Positions 54,801 to 63,312 of a stretch of DNA of 64,000 nt are shown here, one piece after another (the stretch's first letter is position 1; the number at the start of each line of letters is the position of its first letter). A model generated the notes under the pieces. That model made no database searches, was not told the DNA's origin, and saw only the letters and a list, made by a program, of their open reading frames with translations. Source of the DNA: Microbulbifer sp. YPW16 (GTDB lineage: Bacteria; Pseudomonadota; Gammaproteobacteria; Pseudomonadales; Cellvibrionaceae); the NCBI RefSeq assembly GCF_021290385.1, contig NZ_CP089928.1:1410501-1474500 (forward strand), read 5' to 3'. Made by a program: the position numbers and the translations under genes.

Positions 54801-55393
54801 CGTCCAGCCCTCCTCTTGAGGTCCGCCATCCAGATGGTCACCTGCTGATCATCCGGATTTAATTGAAGATACTGGTTGAATTGTGCCAGAGCACACTGGA
54901 GATCTTGCAGATAGAGATCACACAAAATGCCTAAATTTTTCACCAGCGGACTGTATTCCGGATTACTGGAGATGGCGTTGGTGTAAATCGTGCGAGCCTC
55001 TTCAAAGCGGCCCTGTTTGCGGTACAGCACGGCCAGCTCGTTGTTGGCGGCAGCGTGCCCGGGATCAAGTTCCAGCGCCTTGAGAAATGATTCTTCAGCG
55101 TGCTTCTGGTCTCCGGTTTTATAGTAAGCAATCCCAAGGTTTACATAGGGAGCGGGAAGTCGCTGCTCACGCTCGATAACCTCGTTCAACAGCTCGATTG
55201 CCTGCTGGTACTCCCCGGCATTCAGATACTGCAGGGACTCCTCAAAGTCCTTGCTCACGCCACCGGCTACACGGACCTTGCTGTAGTCCGTGACCTTGCC
55301 GGTCTTGGCAGGCCCGCCCGCGCAGGCGCCCAGAAGGAGCATCAGTGCAACGCACGCGGTTCGGGCCAGCATGTTGACTGGAAGATTTCTCAT
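54797..55393 (-). CDS. TPR lipoprotein
   Basis: The 198-residue protein has a lipobox (LLGAC, Cys24) followed by four or five tetratricopeptide repeats (for example APYVNLGIAYYKTGDQKHAEE and AAANNELAVLYRKQGRFEEA). It is a membrane-attached periplasmic scaffold protein. In size, lipid anchor and neighbours it resembles GltE (AglT) of Myxococcus, but general TPR similarity to PilF-type lipoproteins means that name is not secure. It overlaps the next small gene by 4 bases. Confidence 0.85.
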   Translation of the reverse strand: MRNLPVNMLARTACVALMLLLGACAGGPAKTGKVTDYSKVRVAGGVSKDFEESLQYLNAGEYQQAIELLNEVIEREQRLPAPYVNLGIAYYKTGDQKHAEESFLKALELDPGHAAANNELAVLYRKQGRFEEARTIYTNAISSNPEYSPLVKNLGILCDLYLQDLQCALAQFNQYLQLNPDDQQVTIWMADLKRRAGR

Positions 55394-55451
55394 GAATTCC
55401 CTACCTCTACTCGTGCCGCCAGTGGCCGCCAGCTATCAGTGCCCGCGACCA

Positions 55452-58400
55452 TCACGACTCCTGGTCTCCGCTTGCCGGTGCATCTGCCGTGGAGCTGGCT
55501 ACGTCGGCCTCATCGCCGGCTTCCGCTTCCGGAATCTCCGGGATGGGGACAATGGTGGGCAGGAACTCACCTGCCTCTTCCGGCCGTGCGTAGCGCGCCG
55601 GCACCAGCGTCGCCAGCTGGCCGATACTCTTCTCGATCCAGTCGTTGTAGATCCCCATACCCAGCAGCTCCATGTTTTTCTCATGGACGGAGATACCTTT
55701 CTCCTCAAACGGGTAAATCTGTTCTTCAAGGGCCAGCTCGTACTCCTCCAGTTCGAGGGGAGAGAGGTTTTTCGGGCGCTCGGACTCTTTCAGTGCCTTG
55801 CTGAAATGGAGGTAGATTTCACCGAGATAATAAGTTGCCGCGGCGGTAACATCCGCCACCTGGTAATCAATCAGGTCGGTATAGGCGGCGATAGCCGCTT
55901 TCATGCGTACGCGCTTCTGGTTCAGGTTTTGCTCGATGGGCGCAACCAGCCTGACCTGGGTGAAGGCATCGAAAGTGGGTTCGGCAATAACCAGGGCAGC
56001 GTTGCCAGCCAGGTAACGGGTGCGATCGTTGCGCTGGCTGCCACCCTGCGCCTCAATACGCACCATCTGGCGCAACTCATCCATATAGGCACCCTGGTTG
56101 CCGGCCGCCTTGTGCAGCTCAGCAATCTTCTGGCGCGTCTCCAGTGCAGGTTCCATCGGGGTCGGGAACAGTTTCACGTAACGACGCAGGACCTCCAGGG
56201 CTTTGTCATTGCGCTTGGCCGCACTGTATAGGTCCGCAGCCTGGTTAAGCGCCTCTCGGCGGACATCGTCATCCTCAGCTTCGCGCTCAATCCGCTCGAA
56301 TTCTGCCGCCGCCAGCATCAGCTGGCCACTTTCCTGGTAGACCACTGCCAGCTTTTTGGTGACTTCCCTGATCAGCTCGTGTTGCGGGAAATGCTGGCGG
56401 AAGCCTTTGAGGACTGCAGCTGCCTGCATCCAGTCTTCCAGCACAATCAGGGAGGCGGCCGCATCGTATTCGGCAGTCGCGAGAATGGTCGCACCGGGTG
56501 CCGCATTGCGGATACGCAGGAAGTGCGCTGCAGCCGTCGCGTGGTCCTCCTGTTTCCGGGCCAGGTCACCCTGCTGGTAGATCGACGCCGCCAGGTTATC
56601 AATGTAACCGGCGCGGTCCTTGGAGTCTGCGGGTGTCAACGCCAGCACCTGTCCGTAAGCAGCCTCGGCCTCCACAAATGCCTCGGTTTCGAACGACGCA
56701 TGAGCGATCGAGAGCCAGGCCGACTGGCGGATCTCAGGCTTGGCTCCCGGGAAACGCTCGAGCAACAACTTGCCCTGCTCGATGGTCTGCGGGTAATCCC
56801 TGAGGCTGTACAGGTCCTCGACTGCCCCCACCATAACCTTGGCGGCGTCCTTGTGCTTCGGGAAGGTTTCGGCGAACTTCAGGGAAGAGCGGATAATCTC
56901 GCGCTGGAACGGTGCCTGTTTCTCCGGGGACGCATCCTTGAGCTTCTTGCCCAGGTGCTCACGATAGGCATACACCGCAGCGTACCCCGCCTCACTTGAC
57001 TTCTTGTGCGCTGGGTAATCGTAAGCTGTGCGTTCATACTCGACACCGGCCTGATGGAAATCGCGATTCTCCAGCAACAGTCCGGCCAGCTGGAAATTGA
57101 TTTCCGGGGCCTTGGGCTTATCGCTGAAGGATTTCAGGTAACTGCGATACCAGTGAATGGCCTCACGGTAGTTTTCTGCTTTTTTATCCTTGAGTCGCTT
57201 GTCCTGGTAGGCAGCATGATAGTGGCCGGCCAGGTCGATCAGGTTGGCCTGCAGGAACTCAATGACTTCGTCATATTCATTGACGTCGAAGACAGTCCAG
57301 TACTCAGCCTCCAGTGCGTAGGTGTTTGCGAAGGCTTTTTTCGACTCCAGTACCAGGCGGGGGAAACCACCCTTCTGGTAAATCTCGATCACCCGGATTG
57401 AGAAATCCGGCGCAACCCGATGGAGGGGATTCCGCTCCACGAAAGTGTCGTAAGCCTCCGCAGCGTCCTGGTAACGACGCTTGTCCAGGTAGTACTCCCC
57501 CAGGTGGCTATAGACATAGGATTCGTAACCGCGGGAGCCTTCACGCTCAAAGTACTCCACGATGGATTCTGCACCGCCGAGGTAAGAGAAACTCAGGCTG
57601 ACGACGCGAAAGGTATCCTCAATATGCTTCCGCTCGACGTCGTTGCTCTGCTGCTCGAAGTCGTAGCCCTGTGAGACCTTGTAATCGAGCATGGCGACAA
57701 AGTCATGCAGGCCGCGCTCATACAGCTCCTGCTTGAAGAAGGCCCAACCCCGCTTATAGAGCGAAATCTCATAAAAACTCGACGATTCCCCCATGGCGAT
57801 CACCTTGCCATAGGCTTCCTCGGCATCCAGGTATTTCTTGCGGATAAAGTAATATTCGCCCAGCCGGAAGTAGGCCTCATCGCTGTGGCGGGACTGCGGG
57901 TACTTCGCCACCATCTGGCGCAGGACTTCGACGGCCTCGTCAATCTGCCCGGTTTCCTCGTAGGCCCGGGACAGCTGGTACATTACCTGGTCGTTGCGTT
58001 CGTAGAGGGGATATTTTTCCAGCAGCTGCTTGTAGAGGCCGATCGCCTCGGCAGCGTTGGCGGCAAGCACCGCGTCGGGATTGTCACCGGGGACCGCCAC
58101 CGGACCGTCGTCGGTGTCGATATCGACTCCCGCCGTGGCCCGCGCCTCAAATGCCAGGTCAGATTCATCGCCACGGGAGGCGATGCCGGATGCCGTCGCG
58201 GACGAACCGGAGGCAGCGGGAGCTGCAGCGGTCTCCGGCGCAGCCAGGCGCCCGCCCTCGCGCCGGCCCTGAGCATCAATCGAGACTGGTGCGCCACTGC
58301 CCTCGCCCCCTGAGGCAGCAATATCCTCACCCAGCGAGCGGGCCTCGGCCCGGTGCGCCTGCTTGATTTTCAGGTCGGCGATACGGCGGATCGCCTCCGG

Positions 58401-58652
58401 CGTAAAGGCGGTCTCCGGCGTTTCCTGCAGGTACTTCTGGTAACTGGCCAGAGCTTTCTCCAGGCTGCCATCGATCCGCTCTTCCTTGATCTCGATATCG
58501 ACATTCTGCAGGCTGCCAATGGTCTGGCTGTCGTTCACCGCACAACCGCCCAGCAGGGCCAGCAGCAGGGCGGCACCGGCGGTGCTGCCAGGCTGGCGTG
58601 CACGGATCGCACGGGCAACCGGGTTAACGGTCAGGACTCGGGCATCCTTCAC
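55452..58652 (-). CDS. Large TPR lipoprotein, GltD/AgmU-like
   Basis: The 1066-residue protein has a signal sequence with lipobox (LLGGC, Cys37), a low-complexity Ala/Gly/Ser stretch (~105-160), and then tetratricopeptide repeats along most of its length (such as DQVMYQLSRAYEETGQIDEAVE and DEAYFRLGEYYFIRKKYLDAEEAYG). A final helical domain and an acidic tail end the protein. Size and repeat content resemble Myxococcus GltD (AgmU), a periplasmic gliding-machine subunit; this is a family-level guess. The start overlaps the stop of the preceding gene by 4 bases. It probably forms a long periplasmic scaffold. Confidence 0.8.
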   Translation of the reverse strand: MKDARVLTVNPVARAIRARQPGSTAGAALLLALLGGCAVNDSQTIGSLQNVDIEIKEERIDGSLEKALASYQKYLQETPETAFTPEAIRRIADLKIKQAHRAEARSLGEDIAASGGEGSGAPVSIDAQGRREGGRLAAPETAAAPAASGSSATASGIASRGDESDLAFEARATAGVDIDTDDGPVAVPGDNPDAVLAANAAEAIGLYKQLLEKYPLYERNDQVMYQLSRAYEETGQIDEAVEVLRQMVAKYPQSRHSDEAYFRLGEYYFIRKKYLDAEEAYGKVIAMGESSSFYEISLYKRGWAFFKQELYERGLHDFVAMLDYKVSQGYDFEQQSNDVERKHIEDTFRVVSLSFSYLGGAESIVEYFEREGSRGYESYVYSHLGEYYLDKRRYQDAAEAYDTFVERNPLHRVAPDFSIRVIEIYQKGGFPRLVLESKKAFANTYALEAEYWTVFDVNEYDEVIEFLQANLIDLAGHYHAAYQDKRLKDKKAENYREAIHWYRSYLKSFSDKPKAPEINFQLAGLLLENRDFHQAGVEYERTAYDYPAHKKSSEAGYAAVYAYREHLGKKLKDASPEKQAPFQREIIRSSLKFAETFPKHKDAAKVMVGAVEDLYSLRDYPQTIEQGKLLLERFPGAKPEIRQSAWLSIAHASFETEAFVEAEAAYGQVLALTPADSKDRAGYIDNLAASIYQQGDLARKQEDHATAAAHFLRIRNAAPGATILATAEYDAAASLIVLEDWMQAAAVLKGFRQHFPQHELIREVTKKLAVVYQESGQLMLAAAEFERIEREAEDDDVRREALNQAADLYSAAKRNDKALEVLRRYVKLFPTPMEPALETRQKIAELHKAAGNQGAYMDELRQMVRIEAQGGSQRNDRTRYLAGNAALVIAEPTFDAFTQVRLVAPIEQNLNQKRVRMKAAIAAYTDLIDYQVADVTAAATYYLGEIYLHFSKALKESERPKNLSPLELEEYELALEEQIYPFEEKGISVHEKNMELLGMGIYNDWIEKSIGQLATLVPARYARPEEAGEFLPTIVPIPEIPEAEAGDEADVASSTADAPASGDQES

Positions 58653-60694
58653 TGCGAAGCCTCCTCATCGGCGGATCCGGGCTCCAGCTCTGGCGGCGTG
58701 TCCTGCGGCAGGGGCTCACCATCAGCGGGCTGTTCCGGGCTATCTTCCTGCCGGGGCTGGTCTGCCTGCTCGGCCTGATACTGCTCGATCTTGCGCTGGT
58801 CAGCGCGCTGTTCCTGCAATTCATTTGCCCGGTCATAGCTGTCAGCGAGGGCGAAGCGGGCCTTGATCTGGTATTCCTCCAGTTGCGCACGACGACGCTC
58901 AAGGACATTGATAGCCATTTGCTCGAGCATGGTGCCCTGGCGGGCCATCAGCTGCTCAAGCCGCGGCTGCACTCGCTCGATCCGGTTCCGCAGCGAGCGG
59001 ATTGTTTCGTCATAGCCAACGTAACTGTGCGTGGCCGCCTGGCGGGTGCGGACATAGGAGTTGTAAACCTCCTGCAGCTCCTCGATCTCGGTGTTCAGCT
59101 CCTGCAGGTGCTTGTAGGCTTCGGTCAGGCGGGCGTCATACTCCGAAGCCAGGCGCCATTCGAGTATGCCCTCGAGGCGCGCCACACGGTCTTCGGTCTC
59201 TTCGCTGACCAGTGACGGCCGCGCTGCCATTGTCGAGCGGATACGCTCCAGTTGCCGCAGGCTTTCGCGTTCGGATGTTTTCGCAAGGAATTCGGGTCGA
59301 CGGCTCACCAGCATCTGGTCAATCCGCTGGGCAAAGGTATCCCGTTGCTCGACCCGCAGCTTGATACGGGCATCCAGCGCCCGGAATTTGCTGTCCAGGC
59401 CCGGCAGCAGTGGCTCGTAGTACCCGCGGCGCAGGGCGATAATGTTCTCGTAGGCTGCCAGGCTTGCCAGCCATTCCTCGTTACGCTCAAACAGGTCATT
59501 GAGGTCCTGGTAGTTACGCAGGAATTCCTGGTAATCATTCGAAGCCATCAGGTCGAGGAGGTAGTGGGTTTCCGGCGCTCCGGGGATACTGCGCAGCGTT
59601 ACCACCCAGTTCTTGACCTGGTCAGCCTCCTTGCGGCGCAGGGCTTCAAGGAATTTTCCCTCGCGGATACTTTCGATGGACTGGGTAAGCGTATCGACCT
59701 GGCTGCCAAAAATATCCAGTGCATGGCCATAGTTCACTGCTGCTGTACTGTGCACATCCAGCTTGCCGTATGCGAAGGGTACGGCCAGCAGGGCCTCATG
59801 AACCGACGCATTGGTTTTCTTCCGCTTTTGCAGGATCTTCCAGGGGACCAGGGCGCGATCGTAGCGTCCGGCGCGCGCCTCCACCCAGCCGGCGCCGAGC
59901 AGCGCCCGATTGGAGAACGGACCGTCGAGCTGCACGCGATCAAAATAGGGCCGGGCCAGCTCCAGCTCACCGGCCTCCATCAGCCGGGAACCCAGCATCA
60001 GGTTGGTCTTATCATAAAGGGCCTGCTTGGCGCTGTCGGAGCTGCGGCGCTTACCCAGGGCAGTTAACTCGGAAATCCCCTCCGCCTGTTCACCTGCTTT
60101 AAGCAGGGCAATGCCCAGGTTGTACTCAACGAAGCCGGCCAGCTCCTCTTCACCTTTCAGGTCCTCGAGTAACTCTACCGCTTCGGTGAAACGGCCCAGC
60201 TCCATATAAACGCGGGCACGCAGGAAACGCTCCCTGGCACGTACGCGCTCGGGCACACGCCCCTCGATCATCTGCAGGGCATGCAGTGCATTCTGTGGTT
60301 GCTGCTTGTGATAGTGAATCCGTGCGAGGCGATAGGCGGCCTCGTTGCGAACCGGCTGCGGTACATTGCCCTCAAGAACGGCCTCGATCGCACGCCCGGC
60401 CTCCTGGTGCATCCGATAGGACAACTCCAGGTCACCAACAGAGAATGCGGCCTGGCCATAGTGGGCCGTAAAAGGATCCAGCTCAGGCTGGTCGAGCCGG
60501 CGGTACTGCTGGATCTCCGTATCCAGGTCGACAATCGCATCGAAGTAGTTGTCCTGGTAGGCCTCGTACATGGCCGCACCAAAGAACAGGTCTTTCAGGT
60601 CATCCTGGGATCGGTCAATCGCGCTCGCAACAGGAACAACCGCCAGCGACACCAGGGTTGCGCCGATCAGGGTCGGTAGCAGACGGGGAAACAT
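58649..60694 (-). CDS. Periplasmic TPR and coiled-coil protein
   Basis: The 681-residue protein has a signal peptide (ending VASA, about residue 25), a TPR-like helical half (~40-330, e.g. AAYRLARIHYHKQQPQNALHA), and a long coiled-coil half (~440-645) rich in Glu, Arg and Gln. A Pro/Glu/Gln tail completes it. It has no membrane anchor. I do not recognise the family beyond these features. It starts 2 bases after the preceding gene and overlaps the next by 4, within one operon, so it is very probably a subunit of the same envelope complex. Confidence 0.78.
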   Translation of the reverse strand: MFPRLLPTLIGATLVSLAVVPVASAIDRSQDDLKDLFFGAAMYEAYQDNYFDAIVDLDTEIQQYRRLDQPELDPFTAHYGQAAFSVGDLELSYRMHQEAGRAIEAVLEGNVPQPVRNEAAYRLARIHYHKQQPQNALHALQMIEGRVPERVRARERFLRARVYMELGRFTEAVELLEDLKGEEELAGFVEYNLGIALLKAGEQAEGISELTALGKRRSSDSAKQALYDKTNLMLGSRLMEAGELELARPYFDRVQLDGPFSNRALLGAGWVEARAGRYDRALVPWKILQKRKKTNASVHEALLAVPFAYGKLDVHSTAAVNYGHALDIFGSQVDTLTQSIESIREGKFLEALRRKEADQVKNWVVTLRSIPGAPETHYLLDLMASNDYQEFLRNYQDLNDLFERNEEWLASLAAYENIIALRRGYYEPLLPGLDSKFRALDARIKLRVEQRDTFAQRIDQMLVSRRPEFLAKTSERESLRQLERIRSTMAARPSLVSEETEDRVARLEGILEWRLASEYDARLTEAYKHLQELNTEIEELQEVYNSYVRTRQAATHSYVGYDETIRSLRNRIERVQPRLEQLMARQGTMLEQMAINVLERRRAQLEEYQIKARFALADSYDRANELQEQRADQRKIEQYQAEQADQPRQEDSPEQPADGEPLPQDTPPELEPGSADEEASQ

Positions 60695-60696
60695 GC

Positions 60697-61206
60697 TTAC
60701 CAGTCCTTGAAGTTGACCGCGGACTCGGAACCGGCAATCTTGATCTCGACAAACTTGGGACCAACCTCTTTCTCGACGGCGTAGCTAGCCTCACCCGTTA
60801 CTTCCCGGCCGGAATCAGTCTTGCCAATAAAGCGCACCTGCAGCGGATGGCTACCGGACTGGACATTGGCAACGTGTATTTTCTGTACGCCACCCTTCTG
60901 CAGGGCCTCGATTTCACGGAAAGTATAGAGGTGATGTGCCACCACCTCGCCGCCAAGCTTCAGCTGGACGGATTCCAGGTTGAAGTTGCGCGGCTCCGCC
61001 ATGGAAACGAAGAAGGAGGCCTGGGTATTGGAGGGGAAAAGGAGCTTTTCTTCCAGCTGGGACAGCTCTGCTGTGAGGCCAATCACATCTTTCTTAACAT
61101 CCTGGATCTGCTCGTCCAGTCCGCGAATATCGTCCCGGCTCACATCCTGGGCATACCCGACTGACGCCAGCAGCATGAATACTGTCACTTTTAGAATTCT
61201 GCTCAT
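60697..61206 (-). CDS. Exported coiled-coil/beta protein, first gene of the motor operon
   Basis: I start this at the ATG at 61206 (169 residues) because it gives a clean signal peptide (MSRILKVTVFMLLASVGYAQ) and has AGGTAGG just upstream; the frame is open to 61284. The mature part begins with a short coiled coil (DEQIQDVKKDVIGLTAELSQLEEKL) and continues as a beta-rich domain (FFVSMAEPRNFNLESVQLKL ... GPKFVEIKI). Function is unknown; the tight spacing places it in the envelope machine. Confidence 0.78.
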   Translation of the reverse strand: MSRILKVTVFMLLASVGYAQDVSRDDIRGLDEQIQDVKKDVIGLTAELSQLEEKLLFPSNTQASFFVSMAEPRNFNLESVQLKLGGEVVAHHLYTFREIEALQKGGVQKIHVANVQSGSHPLQVRFIGKTDSGREVTGEASYAVEKEVGPKFVEIKIAGSESAVNFKDW

Positions 61207-61310
61207 GATACCTACCTCTGACCCTACCGCTGACAACGAGCGTCGATGATGTCGCAGACCCGCGAGGGCCGCTGGAAACCCCATAATTGAAGGGGCATTC
61301 GGTCAGCGAG

Positions 61311-61357
61311 ATTGTATGGCAATCGGGGGGCGGGCAAATGTGAGGCAGGTCAAATCT
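61311..61357 (-). promoter_or_regulatory. Putative promoter with CRP/Vfr-like site for the motor operon
   Basis: AAATGTGA-N6-TCAAATCT at 61336-61357 on the plus strand matches the CRP consensus in 14 of 16 specified positions. On the minus strand TACAAT (61316-61311) is a good -10, and TTTGCC (61338-61333), 16 bases away, is a poor -35. If transcription starts near 61304, the site is centred near -42, the class II activator position. It is about 100 bases before the first gene. Confidence 0.45.
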
Positions 61358-61785
61358 CGGATATTCGAACAATGTCGCGACTCCGAGCCGCGTAGTGGCT
61401 CACATTACTGTGAATTTCGGCAGTAGGATAGAAACCACGGCACGGGCATATAGACATTGCTGATGCGGCAAGAAAACGTGACACAACGCGCCGCCAGCAC
61501 AACAAAGTCAGACTGAACCAGCTATCCCCCAGAAAGTGTAGGGCCGCTCAAGCCCGGATTTAACCTTCTTCCCGCGTCACCGACCCGACCTTAAAACAGC
61601 GGTGGTCAGGCAGGCGCTCGGCAGCAATACAATAAGCCGTATCGCAACGCCTTACCGCCCCCAGCTCGGGAGTGGAGCCCCGCCCGCGCAGCACCCCTGA
61701 CATCAGGACAGCCACCAGCGTCAATGCCCGCCGCCAGAAAGGCTGCAGCCTTATCATTGACCGGATCACCCTACAGCAGAAACGA
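61358..61785. other. Intergenic region without a supported gene
   Basis: This lies between the motor operon promoter and the tRNA-Leu terminator. A short inverted repeat TCACA-TTAC-TGTGA occurs near 61400. A 69-codon frame on the minus strand (61560-61769) shows no homology, ribosome site or conserved context that I can see. Confidence 0.5.
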
Positions 61786-61810
61786 AAAAGCCCCGCTGTG
61801 CGGGGCTTTT
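61786..61810 (-). terminator. Rho-independent terminator after tRNA-Leu
   Basis: AAAAGCCCCGC-TGT-GCGGGGCTTTT is an 11-bp perfect stem with T-runs on both sides. It ends the secG/tRNA-Leu transcript and works in either direction. Confidence 0.9.
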
Positions 61811-61842
61811 CGGATTGCTTCAGATAACTGAAGACTTTTATA

Positions 61843-61928
61843 TGGTGCCCAGGGCGGGACTTGAACCCGCACGGCCATAGGCCACTACCCCCTCAAGATA
61901 GCGTGTCTACCAATTCCACCACCTGGGC
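61843..61928 (-). tRNA. tRNA-Leu (GAG)
   Basis: The 86-nt class II tRNA has acceptor GCCCAGG/CCTGGGC, encoded CCA, a long variable arm, the T-loop sequence GGGTTCAAGTCCC, and anticodon GAG in the loop CTTGAGG. It lies directly after secG, as leuU does in E. coli. Confidence 0.97.
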
Positions 61929-61943
61929 AAAAACTCAATACTC

Positions 61944-62390
61944 TTACTGCTGCGGCTCTTCTTCACCTTCCGCCTGGGGAACGTCGTCAACGGCCTCGCC
62001 AGACTCCGCCGGAATCTCGCCTACCGAGGGCACTTCACCTGCGGCCTCGGATTCCACCTGCGGCACGTCGCTCTCCATTTCCGGCAGATCACTCGCCGGA
62101 CCCTGCTGCTCTACTGCAGCCGGGATTTCAGGCAGGTCCGCGTCGACATTCGCCTCGGAAGCCTGCTTGGCCAGAATCGCCAGGCCAAAACTGGTTACGA
62201 AGAACACAGTGGCCATGATGGCGGTCAGGCGGGAGAAAAAGTTTCCACTACCCTGGCTACCAAAAACCGTCTGGGATGCGCCGGCGCCAAATGAAGCTCC
62301 AGCTTCGGCACCCTTACCCTGCTGCAGCAGGATCAGGCCAATAATACTCAGCGCTGTCAGGACGTGAAAGATTAAAACCAATTTTTCCAT
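61944..62390 (-). CDS. secG: Preprotein translocase subunit SecG
   Basis: SecG is the small SecYEG subunit that assists protein export. It has two membrane segments (~3-21, ~52-72) joined by the conserved loop LLQQGKGAEAGASFGAGASQTVFGSQGSGNF (read as successive motifs), the family's hallmark. The product has 148 residues; about 70 residues at the C-terminus are an acidic Glu/Pro/Ser tail, longer than in E. coli. I start at the ATG at 62390; a GTG at 62405 is possible. The ribosome site is weak. It lies between tpiA and tRNA-Leu. Confidence 0.95.
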   Translation of the reverse strand: MEKLVLIFHVLTALSIIGLILLQQGKGAEAGASFGAGASQTVFGSQGSGNFFSRLTAIMATVFFVTSFGLAILAKQASEANVDADLPEIPAAVEQQGPASDLPEMESDVPQVESEAAGEVPSVGEIPAESGEAVDDVPQAEGEEEPQQ

Positions 62391-62467
62391 TTTCAGGAAA
62401 CCCACTGTTCGGGCGCCAGGCCCAATTATTCAATATTCCGCAGTTCGCCGCCAGTCAGCAGGGCCTA

Positions 62468-63208
62468 TTATCCCGCCGCACGACAAATGCCAGTAAACTC
62501 TTTTGCATCGAGCGAGGCACCACCAACCAGTGCCCCATCGATATCCTGCTGCGCAAACAGCGCTGCAGCGTTACTACCCTTGACGCTACCGCCATAGAGC
62601 AGTGGGGTCTCAACCCCAGCCTCACCCAGGCGCTCCCGGATAAAGCGATGTACTTCCTGGGCCTGCTCCGGAGTCGCGGTTTTCCCTGTACCGATGGCCC
62701 ACACGGGCTCATAGGCAACCACTACACCACGCCAGCTCTCAGCTCCTGCATGATCCACCACAGCCTGCAACTGCGCACTGATCACGTCCAGTGTCCGGCC
62801 GGCCTCACGCTCTTCGAGCGTTTCACCGACACAGAGGATGGGCACCAGGCCTGCGCCCTTTACCGCCGCAAACTTTTTCGCCACCAGCTCGCTGGACTCC
62901 CCATAGAGAGTGCGGCGCTCAGAGTGCCCGACAATTGCATATCGGGCCCCGCAATCGCCCAGCATGTCCGCAGAGACCTCACCGGTAAAGGCTCCGGCCT
63001 CTTCCGCGCTGACGTTCTGGGCACCTACAGAGAGCTTTCCGGACCCCACCTTGCCGGCACTCTCAACCACCTGCATGAGGTAGGGGAAAGGTGGGCAAAT
63101 CGCCACATCGGCCACGACACCGGAAAGATCCAGTGCGGAAAAAAAGGCCCCGGCAAACGCCCGGTCGCCATTCATTTTCCAGTTGGCTACTACCAGCGGA
63201 TTCGGCAT
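62468..63208 (-). CDS. tpiA: Triosephosphate isomerase
   Basis: This enzyme interconverts dihydroxyacetone phosphate and glyceraldehyde 3-phosphate in glycolysis. It has 246 residues starting MPNPLVVANWKMNGD (Asn and Lys of the active site), with GHSERR (catalytic His), AYEPVWAIGTGKTATPEQA (catalytic Glu and flexible loop) and YGGSVKGSNA (phosphate binding). The ATG at 63208 has GAAGGAG 5 bases upstream, so it is preferred over the longer frame to 63256. It sits in the glmM-tpiA-secG order common in gammaproteobacteria. Confidence 0.98.
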   Translation of the reverse strand: MPNPLVVANWKMNGDRAFAGAFFSALDLSGVVADVAICPPFPYLMQVVESAGKVGSGKLSVGAQNVSAEEAGAFTGEVSADMLGDCGARYAIVGHSERRTLYGESSELVAKKFAAVKGAGLVPILCVGETLEEREAGRTLDVISAQLQAVVDHAGAESWRGVVVAYEPVWAIGTGKTATPEQAQEVHRFIRERLGEAGVETPLLYGGSVKGSNAAALFAQQDIDGALVGGASLDAKEFTGICRAAG

Positions 63209-63312
63209 GTGTGCTCCTTCAAGGGGCGCAAATCTTAGCGATATTGCCGCCAACATACAACCTTAATGTAACAGCGTTTTTCCCGGCGAGCCCGGCCCTC
63301 AGCCCGTGCGGA

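Noticed and set aside
61560..61769. 69-codon minus-strand frame before the motor operon
   Set aside because: It lies between the tRNA-Leu terminator and the operon promoter, with no homology or clear ribosome site.
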